Notes: generated from the sequence alone by a model not told the origin. 64,000 bases of DNA from Salvelinus alpinus (GCF_045679555.1 NC_092091.1:66047291-66111290), one strand, 5' to 3'. Counted from the first letter of the stretch, positions 1 through 11,398 are shown. Program-made: numbers and translations.

Positions 1-3000
1 CAGCAGTTTTTACAAAGTTATTGAATACAGTAACCCGGCCGAAATCACAGAGGAGACAACTTACTCCCCCATTAATAAGTAGCTCTCATCGGTCAAAGCA
101 GCCATCTCTCCCCAAATTAACTTTCCCATTTTACCTCCTCCCTGTCCCTGAGCTAGGCTATCATTTAATAGTGACGAGTCTTGCTAAACCGGCAGAAAAG
201 CTTATTGCCACCGATATCTAGCCAAATGACAGCTTCTGTTGCTGCAATCTGTTAGCTGTTAGAAGTCAAGTCGCGGCCAAGTGATATTCACCCTCACCTT
301 GCTGCCAGGCGCTCCTGGGTAATTTTAGTGTCATTATGACTGACATTTTATGACCTTGACATCAAGACATGTCATTGGAAGAGATTCAATAGCAATTGCC
401 CAACAAAGCCTCCGAAAAAGTTTCATTTCACTTTGGAAAGATGGGCAGCCCTAGCTTAATGTGACCTATGTAGAAAGAAATGACCCTGACATTACTCTTG
501 ACGAGCTGATGATGAGAAATTGTGGACTGAGAAAAGGATGAATTTGAATAATTTAAGTGCCTTAGCGGTGTTATACCATAATGGGACTTTCCACTCTCAA
601 GAAAATGACAAGACAGCTAGGAGATTTGTCTGTTACAGTGCAATCCATACCTTTCCTGTATTAGATGAGTGAAGAGTTTAAAAAGCTTCCCTAACTTTGT
701 CCTAAGGTCAAGAGTATAGAGTAGAGTAGCTCGTGAGGGTTATTTTGTGGGGTCAGGGAATGGATTGTTGAGCGTCGGGTTGTCAGTGCAGTTGTCTTAA
801 TGTTATGGTATGTCAATATCCTGTCAATTAAGAAATGAACTAGATGACATGATGGCCTAGAAGTCATTCTAGTTCTTTTGAACGAAAGCATATGATCAGC
901 ACAAGGCCTGCCAAGCCTAGATTGTTAGAAGACTGAGTTGTCTTTCGAACCCAGCAGTCAGATTCATAGGTAATAATGTTATCGTGAGGCTACAGCTGTT
1001 TAATCCTTCCTCACAGCAGAGGTAGATTATTGATTTCAAAAGCTCCGACATGTATCCCAGGGGTGAAATCCCAGCAGGAAGCCGAAGGATTATTCCCAAA
1101 TCCCACCTCATCTTTTTTCCCCGTTGTAGATTTTCGGTCCGCTTACTGAGTGTTGCATCACCTCTCTCTTTGGGTTATGTTAAAACATGCGCTGTTGAAA
1201 CGATAGTGCCAGTTAAGATTTAAATGTTCACCATGCCCACAAGTGGTACCAATGCTTATAAATATGTTTTTGCTTATCCTGTAGACAACACTTGTGTTTT
1301 ACCAGGCCCGGGAAATAGACAGGGAATAGGGATGGATAGTAAAAGGCCTGTATTGCATAATGAATCATGCTAATGCGTTAAATTCAGTTGGGAGGGATGT
1401 TCATGCTCTCTTCATGATATGTAGAGAGAGAAAATAATAGCCATGATGAGTGAAGCATTAAGCTCTATTAAATTATTTTACTAGCAGCCTATTGAAGTAG
1501 AGAGAACGAGGACATAAAAAAACATGCATTTATTAAGAACACATATATATAGTTGTGCATTATTGATGTGTTCCATGATTTAATTTCACACAACGAACGC
1601 ACTGCTGCTCATTACATGATTTATGATGCGCTTGCCTGACCAGCAGCAGGAATGAATTGAAGTGGCGGGCAGGTGTTATAACAGCTAGCCTCTTCTTAAT
1701 AACATGCAGCTTCACACTAAGCTACTAGCGGATATGCATAATTATACTTTTCTGAAGTGTTTTCTGTGCAGACGTTATCCCTGACGACTATTTAATGACT
1801 CAAATGGATCTGTTTGTGGGACGTGGATGTGCAATAGGTAGGACTAGTTGAATCAAGGGTTGTAGAGGGGAATAGTTTGGTGCATCGAATCATGAATCCG
1901 TTGAAGGCAGCTTAGATTCAGTGAACTGAATCTGAAAACGACAAATAGCAGTCTAGTTGGAGAGAGAGCTCTCGGGTTTGGATTTACTTTCCTGAACCGG
2001 CCGAGTGCTTTAATACCAGACTGCTCATTAGGCTTTGGGGCTGGGGTGTGACTAGAAGGACCCAGAGGCTTCCAGTAGCAGTTTTTTACCACCACTGGTC
2101 TGCATTCAACTTCAGCTGCCCTTCATTATACAAAGCACCAACACCTCTTCAGTGATTATGCCGGAATTGCAAATGATCCACCATTTTGGTGGGTGCTAAG
2201 CTAACTAATGTAGCCTGTGTGTGAACAGCAATGCACACAGTATGCTAACTAGGAGGCACTTGCGCTAATGAATTACATTTGCATTGACACTGACAGAGCT
2301 CTATGAGAGAATTGATTATTCTAGAAAGGGAGGAATCAGCATCTTTTAATGCTATAATCCTGTATTTATAGTACACCGCTGATATAAAATGGAATGTCTC
2401 CCGTGGTCCATTATGCTCGTGTTGTTGCCAATGATTGATTTGTTGATCAGGTACAGTACAACACAGATGGTTACGGCTAATTCACTTTTCTCTCCTTTTT
2501 TGTTGCTCATATTTATTCCTTCCCTTTCTTTTTCTTCGTCGGCATGCCAATAAGTATGATGTATGTTTAGGCTTTTCTAGCGACGGTTGCCATGGCAACG
2601 GGACATAGTGCTACCGTACTCACTTGTGGAATAGCGGCAGCCAGCACAGTGGCACTTCAGAATAAGAGAACAGATAAAATATTCATTCAGTTCGCTTTTG
2701 TGACTTTGAACCCCTCTCAACGAAACAACAATAATATTCCAACCGCATAATAATGAGTTGGAGTAACCAGTTTTAGGGGCCTATTATCCCCCAAAAGTAA
2801 CTAACTAATGGATGAATCTTAGCTCATGTTTAATGTATGGATTGCTATTTTGTTCATAACACTATTGACCCCTTGAAATATTTAAGATTATTTCCAAGTT
2901 AATTGTAATGGTAAATCGTTGATTATGCAGGCCAAGTTTATTTCGGTATTAACCCCATGTTTTCCTATTTTGCCTATAATATAAATGACTTTATTATATA

Positions 3001-3020
3001 GTGGCTGTAATTAAATACCT
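1..3020. other. Non-coding stretch upstream of the first visible gatb exon
   Basis: I see no exon, transposon or tandem repeat here. The exons for the N-terminal part of GatB (about 125 residues in the human protein) were looked for and not found. They lie beyond the left edge or are lost. The stretch is AT-rich and repeat-poor for this window. Its one clear motif is an X-box listed separately. Confidence 0.5.
2586..2599. promoter_or_regulatory. Perfect palindromic RFX X-box
   Basis: The 14-mer GTTGCCATGGCAAC is a perfect palindrome and matches the two-half-site consensus bound by RFX-family winged-helix factors. It lies about 0.6 kb upstream of the first visible gatb exon in unique-looking DNA. 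Binding and target gene are inferred, not shown. Confidence 0.45.
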
Positions 3021-3121
3021 AAGCCTGGTCCCAGATCTGTTTGCGAGGAGTCCTCTATAGGTAATACCTATAATCGTTGTCATGCCAAATGTCAAGTTTA
3101 TACAGCATATGAGACCAGGCT
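3021..3121. mobile_element. Short fold-back MITE
   Basis: The element begins AAGCCTGGTCCCAGATCTG and ends GAGACCAGGCT, so its ends are inverted copies of AGCCTGGTC. This matches a MITE-like family I associate with salmonid genomes. It has no coding capacity. Its right end is about 90 nt upstream of a gatb 3' splice site. Confidence 0.5.
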
Positions 3122-3212
3122 ATTACATATCTGATAAATGAGACACATTTAGACTGCTGAAGCAAGCACACAAAATTTACCTTTTCTAGTTTCATGCGTT
3201 TCCTCCATCCAG

Positions 3213-3411
3213 GCGGGCTACCAGATCACCCAACAGAGGCTGCCCATCGTGGTGGACGGCACCCTGACCTAAAGTCACCTAGGGTGCCGTAAGAGGAACA
3301 CGGTGGTCACCAAGAGTGTCAGGATCAAACAGATCCAGTTAGAGCAGGACAGTGGCAAGAGCCTCCACGATGACTACAGGAGCCAGACCCTTATAGACCT
3401 CAACAGAGCAG
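3213..3411 (+). CDS. gatb: gatb exon A, with premature TAA
   Basis: The exon runs from acceptor CATCCAG to donor CAG|GTAGAT. It encodes [19 protein letters not shown], then TAA at codon 20 (3270-3272), then in the same frame [20 protein letters not shown] and on to DLNRAG. Other GatB proteins have an aromatic residue at the stop, so a single substitution in a Tyr codon explains it. The last 15 nt of the exon are repeated 28 more times downstream. Confidence 0.88.
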
Positions 3412-4643
3412 GTAGATGGAGTTTAGCTTCCCATCGGTGTACCTCAACAGAGCAGGTAGATGGAGTTTAGCTTCCCATCGGTGTACCTCAACAGAGCAGG
3501 TAGATGGAGTTTAGCTTCCCATCGGTGTACCTCAACAGAGCAGGTAGATGGAGTTTAGCTTCCCATCGGTGTACCTCAACAGAGCAGGTAGATGGAGTTT
3601 AGCTTCCCATCGGTGTACCTCAACAGAGCAGGTTGATGGAGTTTAGCTTCCCATCTGTGTACCTCAACAGAGCAGGTAGATGGAGTTTAGCTTCCCATCG
3701 GTGTACCTCAACAGAGCAGGTAGATGGAGTTTAGCTTCCCATCGGTGTACCTCAACAGAGCAGGTAGATGGAGTTTAGCTTCCCATCGGTGTACCTCAAC
3801 AGAGCAGGTTGATGGAGTTTAGCTTCCCATCTGTGTACCTCAACAGAGCAGGTAGATGGAGTTTAGCTTCCCATCGGTGTACCTCAACAGAGCAGGTAGA
3901 TGGAGTTTAGCTTCCCATCGGTGTACCTCAACAGAGCAGGTAGATGGAGTTTAGCTTCCCATCGGTGTACCTCAACAGAGCAGGTAGATGGAGTTTAGCT
4001 TCCCATCGGTGTACCTCAACAGAGCAGGTAGATGGAGTTTAGCTTCCCATCGGTGTACCTCAACAGAGCAGGTAGATGGAGTTTAGCTTCCCATCTGTGT
4101 ACCTCAACAGAGCAGGTAGATGGAGTTTAGCTTCCCATCGGTGTACCTCAACAGAGCAGGTAGATGGAGTTTAGCTTCCCATCGGTGTACCTCAACAGAG
4201 CAGGTAGATGGAGTTTAGCTTCCCATCTGTGTACCTCAACAGAGCAGGTAGATGGAGTTTAGCTTCCCATCGGTGTACCTCAACAGAGCAGGTAGATGGA
4301 GTTTAGCTTCCCATCGGTGTACCTCAACAGAGCAGGTAGATGGAGTTTAGCTTCCCATCGGTGTACCTCAACAGAGCAGGTAGATGGAGTTTAGCTTCCC
4401 ATCGGTGTACCTCAACAGAGCAGGTAGATGGAGTTTAGCTTCCCATCGGTGTACCTCAACAGAGCAGGTAGATGGAGTTTAGCTTCCCATCGGTGTACCT
4501 CAACAGAGCAGGGAGATGGAGTTTAGCTTCCCATCGGTGTACCTCAACAGAGCAGGTAGATGGAGTTTAGCTTCCCATCGGTGTACCTCAACAGAGCAGG
4601 GAGATGGAGTTTAGCTTCCCATCTGTGTACCTCAACAGAGCAG
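3397..4643 (+). repeat. Donor-spanning minisatellite 1 (44-nt unit, 29 copies of the exon end)
   Basis: Each unit starts with ACCTCAACAGAGCAG, the last 15 nt of gatb exon A, followed by GTAGATGG and 21 further intron nt. Starts at 3397, 3441 and so on to 4629 give exactly 28 steps of 44 nt, so there are 29 donor sites. Variants are few: T/G in ATCKGTG, and GGTTGATGG or GGGAGATGG after the donor. The last copy diverges after GTA (GTACCATAG), which suggests that the ancestral intron begins there. The unit is not a multiple of three and contains TAG in the exon frame. Confidence 0.95.
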
Positions 4644-4794
4644 GTACCATAGAGTTCAAACACTCATAGACTCCAAGAGGAGTCTACCACAGAGCTCCAA
4701 CTAGTATATACAGATCTAGATAGGATTTGGCTAGCCAGTCCCTGTTCTATGTAGGAATATGGGGAGTGTATGTAACATCTCTCTCTCCCTCCAG

Positions 4795-4917
4795 GCGTGG
4801 GTCTGATGGAGCTGGTGATGGAGCCAGACATGAGCTGTGGAGAGGAGGCAGCAGCAGCCGTCAGAGAGATGCAGCTCATACTGCAGGCTCTAGGGACCTG
4901 CCAGGGAAACATGGCTG
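4795..4917 (+). CDS. gatb: gatb exon B
   Basis: The exon lies between acceptor CCCTCCAG and donor GCTG|GTGGGG. It is 123 nt in phase 1-1 and encodes [18 protein letters not shown] and on to [12 protein letters not shown]. The following Glu codon is split with exon C. The exon is intact. Its last 17 nt form part of the 57-nt array that follows. Confidence 0.9.
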
Positions 4918-5460
4918 GTGGGGAGTCCTGCATTGGACACACACACTCACTGACACACCAGGGAAACATGGCTGGTGGGGAGTCCTGCATTGGACACACA
5001 CACTCACTGACACACCAGGGAAACATGGCTGGTGGGGAGGCCTGCATTGGACACACACACTCACTGACACACCAGGGAAACATGGCTGGTGGGGAGGCCT
5101 GCATTGGACACACACACTCACTGACACACCAGGGAAACATGGCTGGTGGGGAGGCCTGCATTGGACACACACACTCACTGACACACCAGGGAAACATGGC
5201 TGGTGGGGAGGCCTGCATTGGACACACACACTCACTGACACACCAGGGAAACATGGCTGGTGGGGAGGCCTGCATTGGACACACACACACTCACTAACAC
5301 ACCAGGGAAACATGGCTGGTGGGGAGGCCTGCATTGGACACACACACACACACACTCACTGACACACCAGGGAAACATGGCTGGTGGGGAGGCCTGCATT
5401 GGACACACACACACTCACTAACACACCAGAGAAACATGGCTGGTGGGGAGGCCAGTATTG
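4901..5460 (+). repeat. Donor-spanning minisatellite 2 (57-nt unit, 10 copies)
   Basis: Each unit contains CCAGGGAAACATGGCTG, the last 17 nt of gatb exon B, then donor GTGGGGAG and a CA-rich spacer. Starts step by exactly 57 nt from 4904 to 5246; the last three units are lengthened by extra CA. Because 57 is divisible by three, the exon frame stays open through about eight units, encoding repeats of [19 protein letters not shown], until about 5297. Use of a later donor would therefore add 19-residue blocks in frame. Confidence 0.95.
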
Positions 5461-5690
5461 GACACAGGGGCGCAATATGGGGGGAGTTAGAACGATTCTA
5501 AGGGCCTGTGACTGACAGGGACCCCCAAAAAATATTAGAACGTTAGGTTAAAAAATAAAAAAAAATAAACGTTTATTAACCTATCATTATTAATATAATA
5601 TTTTATTTACGATGTACTATTAAAACTAACGGTTTCTTTTTCTTTTCTTGTTTTTGGCAAAAAGTAAACATCCAGAGAGCCTCTGTATTG
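5461..5690. other. Intron core between two splice-site arrays
   Basis: This is the only non-repetitive part of the 1.4 kb intron between gatb exons B and C. It is AT-rich with no motif I recognise. Confidence 0.4.
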
Positions 5691-6345
5691 ACAGCTGTCT
5701 CATACCTTCTCTCTTTCTATAGAGGGCCAGCTGTCTCATACCTTCTCTCTTTCTATAGAGGGCCAGCTGTCTCATACCTTCTCTCTTTCTATAGAGGGCC
5801 AGCTGTCTCATACCTTCTCTCTTTCTATAGAGGGCCAGCTGTCTCATACCTTCTCTCTTGCTATAGAGGGCCAGCTGTCTCATACCTTCTCTCTTGCTAT
5901 AGAGGGCCAGCTGTCTCATACCTTCTCTCTTGCTATAGAGGGCCAGCTGTCTCATACTTTCTCCCTTGCTATAGAGGGCCAGCTGTCTCATACCTTATCT
6001 CTTCCTATAGAGGGCCAGCTGTTTCATACCTTATCTCTTGCTATAGAGGGCCAGCTGTTTCATACCTTCTGTCTTGCTATAGAGGGCCAGCTGTTTCATA
6101 CCTTCTCTCTTGCTATAGAGGACCAGCGGTCTCATACCTTCTGTCTTGCTATAGAGGGCCAGCTGTCTCATACCTTCTCTCTTGCTATAGAGGGCCAGCT
6201 GTTTCATACCTTCTCTCTTGCTATAGAGGACCAGCGGTCTCATACCTTCTGTCTTGCTATAGAGGGCCAGCTGTCTCATACCTTCTCTCTTCCTATAGAG
6301 GGCCAGCTGTCTCATACCTTCTCTCTTCCTATAGAGGGCCAGCTG
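5691..6345 (+). repeat. Acceptor-spanning minisatellite 3 (36-nt unit, 18 copies)
   Basis: The unit holds a pyrimidine tract, CTATAG, then AGGGCCAGCTG, the first 11 nt of gatb exon C. Eighteen copies run up to the exon, so there are about 18 candidate 3' splice sites. The unit is exactly 12 codons. In the exon C frame it reads [12 protein letters not shown] with no stop in any copy, so choice of an upstream acceptor would add 12-residue blocks in frame. This array and the 57-nt array close the two ends of one intron. Confidence 0.95.
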
Positions 6346-6448
6346 AGAGTGGATGCCAACGTGTCCGTCCACAGACCTGGGGATCCTTGGGGCATCAGGA
6401 CTGAGGTCAAGAACATCAACAGTGCCCGCAACCTGGCCAGGGCCATAG
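6335..6448 (+). CDS. gatb: gatb exon C
   Basis: The exon runs from the last acceptor of the 36-nt array (CTATAG|AGGGCC) to donor ATAG|GTGAGT, 114 nt. It encodes [19 protein letters not shown] and on to [12 protein letters not shown]. This is the conserved GatB stretch around RVDANxS and RTEVKNxNS. The exon is intact. Confidence 0.92.
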
Positions 6449-6701
6449 GTGAGTGCTGCAGAGGGCTTTTCACAATACTGAGCCAAACCAGAGGCGAAGC
6501 GAGAAGCTCCACTCACGTCAATCTGTCCACGCGAGAATACGGCGATAAGTTCACCAAGTGGGGATTGTTTTTGTATGGAGGTCTATGAGAGAGTGTCGGA
6601 TCTGGTAAGAAAAGAAATGTGATAGCTAATTTTCTAAGTGAAGTTTATTTGACCTAATAGAAGTTGCATAATGTTTAGGTTGTTACGAATGTACTGATAT
6701 A

Positions 6702-7850
6702 CACTACATGACCAAAAGCATGTGGACACCAGCTCGTCGAACATCTCATTCCAAAATCATGAGCATTAATATGGAGTTGGTCCCTCCTTTTGCTGCTTTA
6801 ACAGCCTCCACTCTTCTGGGAAGGCTTTCCACCAGATGTTGAAGCATTCCTGCGGGGACTTGCTTCCATTCAGCCACAACAGCATTTGTGAGGTCGGCAC
6901 TGATGTTGAGCGATTAGGCCTGGCTCACAGTCGGCTTTCCAATTCATACCAAATGTGTTCGATGAGGTTGAAGTCAGGGCTCTGTGCAGGCCATTCAAGT
7001 TCTTCCACACCAATCTCGACAAACCATTTCTGTATAGACCTCGCTTTGTGCACGGGGGAATTGTCATGCTGAAACAGGAAAGGGCCTTCCCCAAACTGTT
7101 GCCACAAAAGTGGAAGCACAGAATCATCTAGAACTAGAAGCGTTAAGATTTCCCTTCACTGGAACCGAGGGGCCTAGCCCAAACCATGAAAAAGAGCCCC
7201 AGACCATCATTCCTCTTCCAACAAACTTGACAGTTGGCACTATGCATTGGGCCAGGTTGCGTTCTCTTGGCATCCGCCAAACCCAGGTTCGTCTGTCCAG
7301 AGAATGCGTTTCCACTTCTCCAGAGTCCAATGGCAGCAAGCTTTACACCCCTCCAGCCGATGCTTAGCATTGTGCATGGTGATCTTAGGCTTGTGGGTTT
7401 CCATGGCTGTGCGGCTGCTCGGCCTGGAAACCCATTTCATGAAGTTCCTGACGAACAGTTATTGTGCTGTTGTTGCTTCCAGGGGCAGTTTGGAACTCGG
7501 TAGTGAGTGTTGCAACCGAGGACAGACGATTTATACGCGCTACAGCACTCGCCGGTCCCATTCTGTGAGCTTGTTTGGCCTACCACTTTGCGGCTGAGCC
7601 GTTGTTGCTCCTAGACATTTCCACTTCACAATAACAGCACTTACAGTTGACCGGGGCAACTCTCGCAGGGCAGAATATTGACAAACTGACTTGTTGGAAA
7701 GGTGGCATCCTATGACAGTGCCACGTTGAAAGTCACTGAGCTCTTCAGTAAGCCAGTTCTACTGCTAATGCTTGCTTGACTCTGTGCTCAATTTTATACA
7801 CCTGTCAGCAACTGGTGTCCACTAATTTGAAGGGGTTTTCCACATACTTT
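6702..7850 (-). mobile_element. Degraded Tc1-like DNA transposon
   Basis: The left end is TA followed by CACTACATGACCAAAAG, a salmonid Tc1 terminal repeat. The right end near 7815-7850 is eroded and runs into a TA-rich fold-back. Transposase fragments lie on the minus strand in several frames: [10 protein letters not shown] near 7260-7300 (first catalytic Asp region), QHDNSPVHKA near 7040-7070 (second Asp) and PDFNLIEHIWYELESRL near 6930-6980 (C-terminal acidic region). Frameshifts break the enzyme. The element sits in gatb intron C-D. Confidence 0.85.
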
Positions 7851-9245
7851 TATTTTATATATATATATATATATAAAATAAAAGTAAGTGGATGCACGTG
7901 GCATCTCAGCAACTTTGAGAAAACAATTTTATATTGGAGTTTATTGAGTATCTTGTTCACACGTGTATCTGCCTGCCTTTCCGCCTTAGCGACAACTACT
8001 CCCATTGTTAGCGCAGAGACAAGACCATCTCATCAGTATATAGACTATATTATAGAGTATCTATGGCCAAACTGAGCCGAGCCAAACCAAGCTGTATTGA
8101 GCTGGCCTGGTTAAAGCCTTCACCATAGTTGCTGGAACCGTGCTGAAAAGGACCATGTGAATAGACAATATCTGAGCCAGAACAGTTTGGTTCAGGTTGG
8201 CACAATAGTGTGTGAAGGGTAAATCCTCATTGTCATTGGTGGGGGTTAGTGGAGGTACTGAAGTGAAGCGGTCACGACCCAGTGGGTCTGGAATGAGCTA
8301 GTTGGATCAACACTCAGGGAAATATAGACACACACACACAGAGAGAGAAAAAGAGCGAACAGCATGGAATCCTTTTCATGGGCTGTCATCTTTCTGAAAC
8401 AGTCGTCTGACGGAGGGCTGTGTAATTATGCGTGCACTGCAAGTCAAACTGGGAGACAAAGATTAGAGACACCATGAGGCACAAACACACACACACAGAA
8501 ATGAGGCTCACACACACACACAACCGGTCTTATCTGTCTTCGCCTGTGTAAATGTTCTCTCAGACAACTCAGTGAAGTAACTGCCAAAACTTCCTCTTGT
8601 CTCAACTTCATACGTCTTTCCATGATTTGTTCCTTCTGAGATGTTTTATCCCTGAAGGCAGTCGTCACTCTCTCCGCCCGCAGGAATCAGAGAAACAGGC
8701 TTTCTGTTGACAGGAACTGAAGACGGAAAGTCTTCTGAAGAGACGTTTAGTGTAGAGGGATAGTTAACATTGACTAGAAAGCATGAGGCCTTTCCTACCC
8801 ACACAAACTCAGGAAGATATAGAATACAACTTTATTGACCATTTGTTTCAGTGAACAACTGAGCACACAGTCTGTATGCCTAACTTAGGCTAAATTGTCT
8901 TTCTACAGAACAATAGATTTCCCATCAACACTAATTCCACTTCTACAGAGTTTCCCATCAAACTGTTTTCTTTTCTCTCCAACTTACTGGAGACAGTGGA
9001 GAGTCATAGGGGCCATTGAAATTCTTCACCAGGAGCAGCAGGCCATTAACAGTTCGTGTGATACAAAGTGACTTGGCCGCTTGCATTATTTATCCCAAGA
9101 GTAGACTTCCATTTTAGCTTAGTGCAGAGAAGTGATAAAGAGTTTTTAAAAGTCAAAACTCCAGCTAGTCGTTTGTCACAGAGAACTAATGTAGCAGCAG
9201 TTAGGAGACTTCAGGCATGGCCAAGCTGGATGCTTGCTTCTGTTC

Positions 9246-9367
<122 letters not shown>

Positions 9368-9379
9368 TTTCATCAACAG

Positions 9380-9464
9380 ACTATGAGATCCAGAGACAGA
9401 TGTTTGTCCTAGAGAGCGGCGGCACGGTGCAGAACGAGACACGGTCGTTTGATGGCAAGACTGG
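9380..9464 (+). CDS. gatb: gatb exon D
   Basis: Acceptor CATCAACAG, donor CTGG|GTAAGA, 85 nt. It encodes DYEIQRQMFVLESGGTVQ and NETRSFDGKTG, matching the GatB segment that carries the conserved NETR motif. The exon is intact, but its acceptor tract is a long GT repeat. Confidence 0.9.
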
Positions 9465-9897
9465 GTAAGAGGCTTATAGAAGCAACCCTCGACCCAAGTC
9501 AAGCCGTCAAGTCCCATTACGTTACAGTGAGAGTGCTTCTGATAACATGTCAAAAATGTCTATTGACTAAGAATATGATGTTTCACAGGATACGGTACAA
9601 TGTACACAGGATGCGTCTCTTCAGGGTTTTAATAGTTATTTGGGTCAGATATTCACCCCCCCCCATAATTCAACACTTTATTCCCACCTCCAGTGTAATA
9701 TTTGATCTCAAGACATTCTCTCTTCTGAGGTTGATTTGAAAACGTTTTAGTAACTAAGGATGATGAATGAGGCCACTTGGAGTCAGTCAGTGTCTGGTGT
9801 TGTGGACCAGTGTGTTAGCGAGGGTTGTAAAGCCCATGAAATGAGCTGCTCTTCACACAGCTGGGGCCTACCTCTAATGCGCAAGTTAGCATTTTTC

Positions 9898-10154
9898 GTC
9901 ATGAATCTTGTTCTGGAGGCAGCTCTGCAGAGCGGTTAATAGCTGGCACAGTCACAAAGTCATAAAATCTGATTTTAAACCTAACCTTAACCACACTACT
10001 AACCCTAATGCCTAACCCTAACCTTAACCACACTGCTAATATCCTGATGACTAACCCTAACCTTAAATGAAGAACAAAAAGCCAATGTTGACTTTGCAGC
10101 TGGCCTATCTAAGGGGAAATCACTCAGTTCTGCCTCCAGGACAAGACTCATGAC
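9898..10154. mobile_element. MITE with ~27-bp inverted ends and telomere-like core
   Basis: The left end GTCATGAATCTTGTTCTGG and the inverted right end GTCATGAGTCTTGTCCTGG match at most positions. The core holds degenerate CTAACCCTAACCTTAACC blocks (9978-10066), which look telomeric but belong to the element. It lies in gatb intron D-E. Confidence 0.6.
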
Positions 10155-10428
10155 AATAAACGTCAACCTGCCTATAACACCATCCCGTGTGTGTGCGCCC
10201 GCGTGCGTTGTGCCTGATAGAGTGTGTTTGACAGCAAAGGCCCACAGCTCTGTCATGGTCCAGAAATACACAGAATGACTGGGGGCCCCTCACCTCACAC
10301 CTGTGGCCCTCGCCCATAGTTACAGCCTCTTCAACATGAACAATCTGCCGTAGTAACTGTTGTAACGAGCGAAACACTATCGTTATACAGTACCTCAAAG
10401 CCATAACACGTGTCCCTCTTTTTTACAG

Positions 10429-10473
10429 TCACACCATTCCAATGCGAGACAAGGAGGGCCTTCAGGACTACAG
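10429..10473 (+). CDS. gatb: gatb exon E
   Basis: Acceptor CTTTTTTACAG, donor ACAG|GTGAGC, 45 nt. It encodes GHTIPMRDKEGLQDYR across the splice phases and matches the conserved MRxKExxxDYRFMPEP region. The exon is intact. Confidence 0.88.
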
Positions 10474-10563
10474 GTGAGCACATCTCATATTCACTTCAGT
10501 ATGTTCTAGCAGCACAGCCTCCAGCATGGTGTGTGGTATTATACGATCACTGCTGTAGGGCCT

Positions 10564-10872
10564 GCATGGAGAGAAGAGGGGGAGCGAGACAGGAGGGAGA
10601 GGAGAGGGGGAGCGAGACAGGAGGGAGAGGAGAGGGGGAGCGAGACAGGAGGGAGAGGAGAGGGGGAGCGAGACAGGAGGGAGAGGAGAGGGGGAGCGAG
10701 ACAGGAGGGAGAGGAGAGGGGGAGCGAGACAGGAGGGAGAGGAGAGGAGAGGGGGAGCGAGACAGGAGGGAGAGGAGAGGAGAGGGGGAGCGAGACAGGA
10801 GGGAGAGGAGAGGGGGAGCGAGACAGGAGGGAGAGAAGAGGGGGAGCGAGACAGGAGGGAGAGGAGAGGGGT
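10564..10872. repeat. Purine-rich minisatellite 4, ~28-nt unit, 10 copies
   Basis: GCGAGACAGGAGGGAGAGG recurs ten times, with an extra GAGGA in two units. The array is all purine on the + strand and starts 90 nt after the exon E donor, so unlike arrays 1-3 it contains no exon bases. Confidence 0.93.
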
Positions 10873-11398
10873 CATCGTGTATAGGGACCCAGTAGATGAA
10901 CATACCGATAAACATGCGCCACCCCGCGGCCCTAACGCATCAGTTAGCAAGAATTATGACGGAGAGTAAGCGTGCGACGCAGTCACACAAGTGTATGTGT
11001 GTGTGTGTTTTGTGTGTAGAGGAGACAGCCCTTTGTCTGACCGTGTGACACTGTGTCGTCTTAAGAGGCCTGCAGAGATACAGCCAGCACTCCGCTCTAC
11101 TGCTGATAACAGCTCCCTCTCTATCTTCTCTTATCTCACTCCTGCCTCTCTTTCTTCTCTTATCTCACTCCTGCCTCTCTTTCTCGCTCCCTCTCTGTTG
11201 TCTTTAACTGTGCTCGCTCTGGGTGCTCCCTCTGTCACACATGCACTCTCATCTCTCCTCTCTCTTCTCTCTCCCCTTGCTCTCTCCTCTCTCTCTATCC
11301 CCTCGCTCTCTCCTCTCTCTCTCCCACCTCTCCTCTCTCTTCTCTCTCCCACCTTTTCTTCCCTCTCCATATTTCTCACTCCCCCCCCCCCCCTCCAG

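Noticed and set aside
9970-10066. Interstitial telomere
   Set aside because: The CTAACCCTAACC blocks are degenerate and lie inside a MITE with its own inverted ends.
10468-10950. Frames of 117-161 codons rich in Arg/Glu/Gly or Ser/Pro/Leu
   Set aside because: They are the 28-nt purine-rich array translated.
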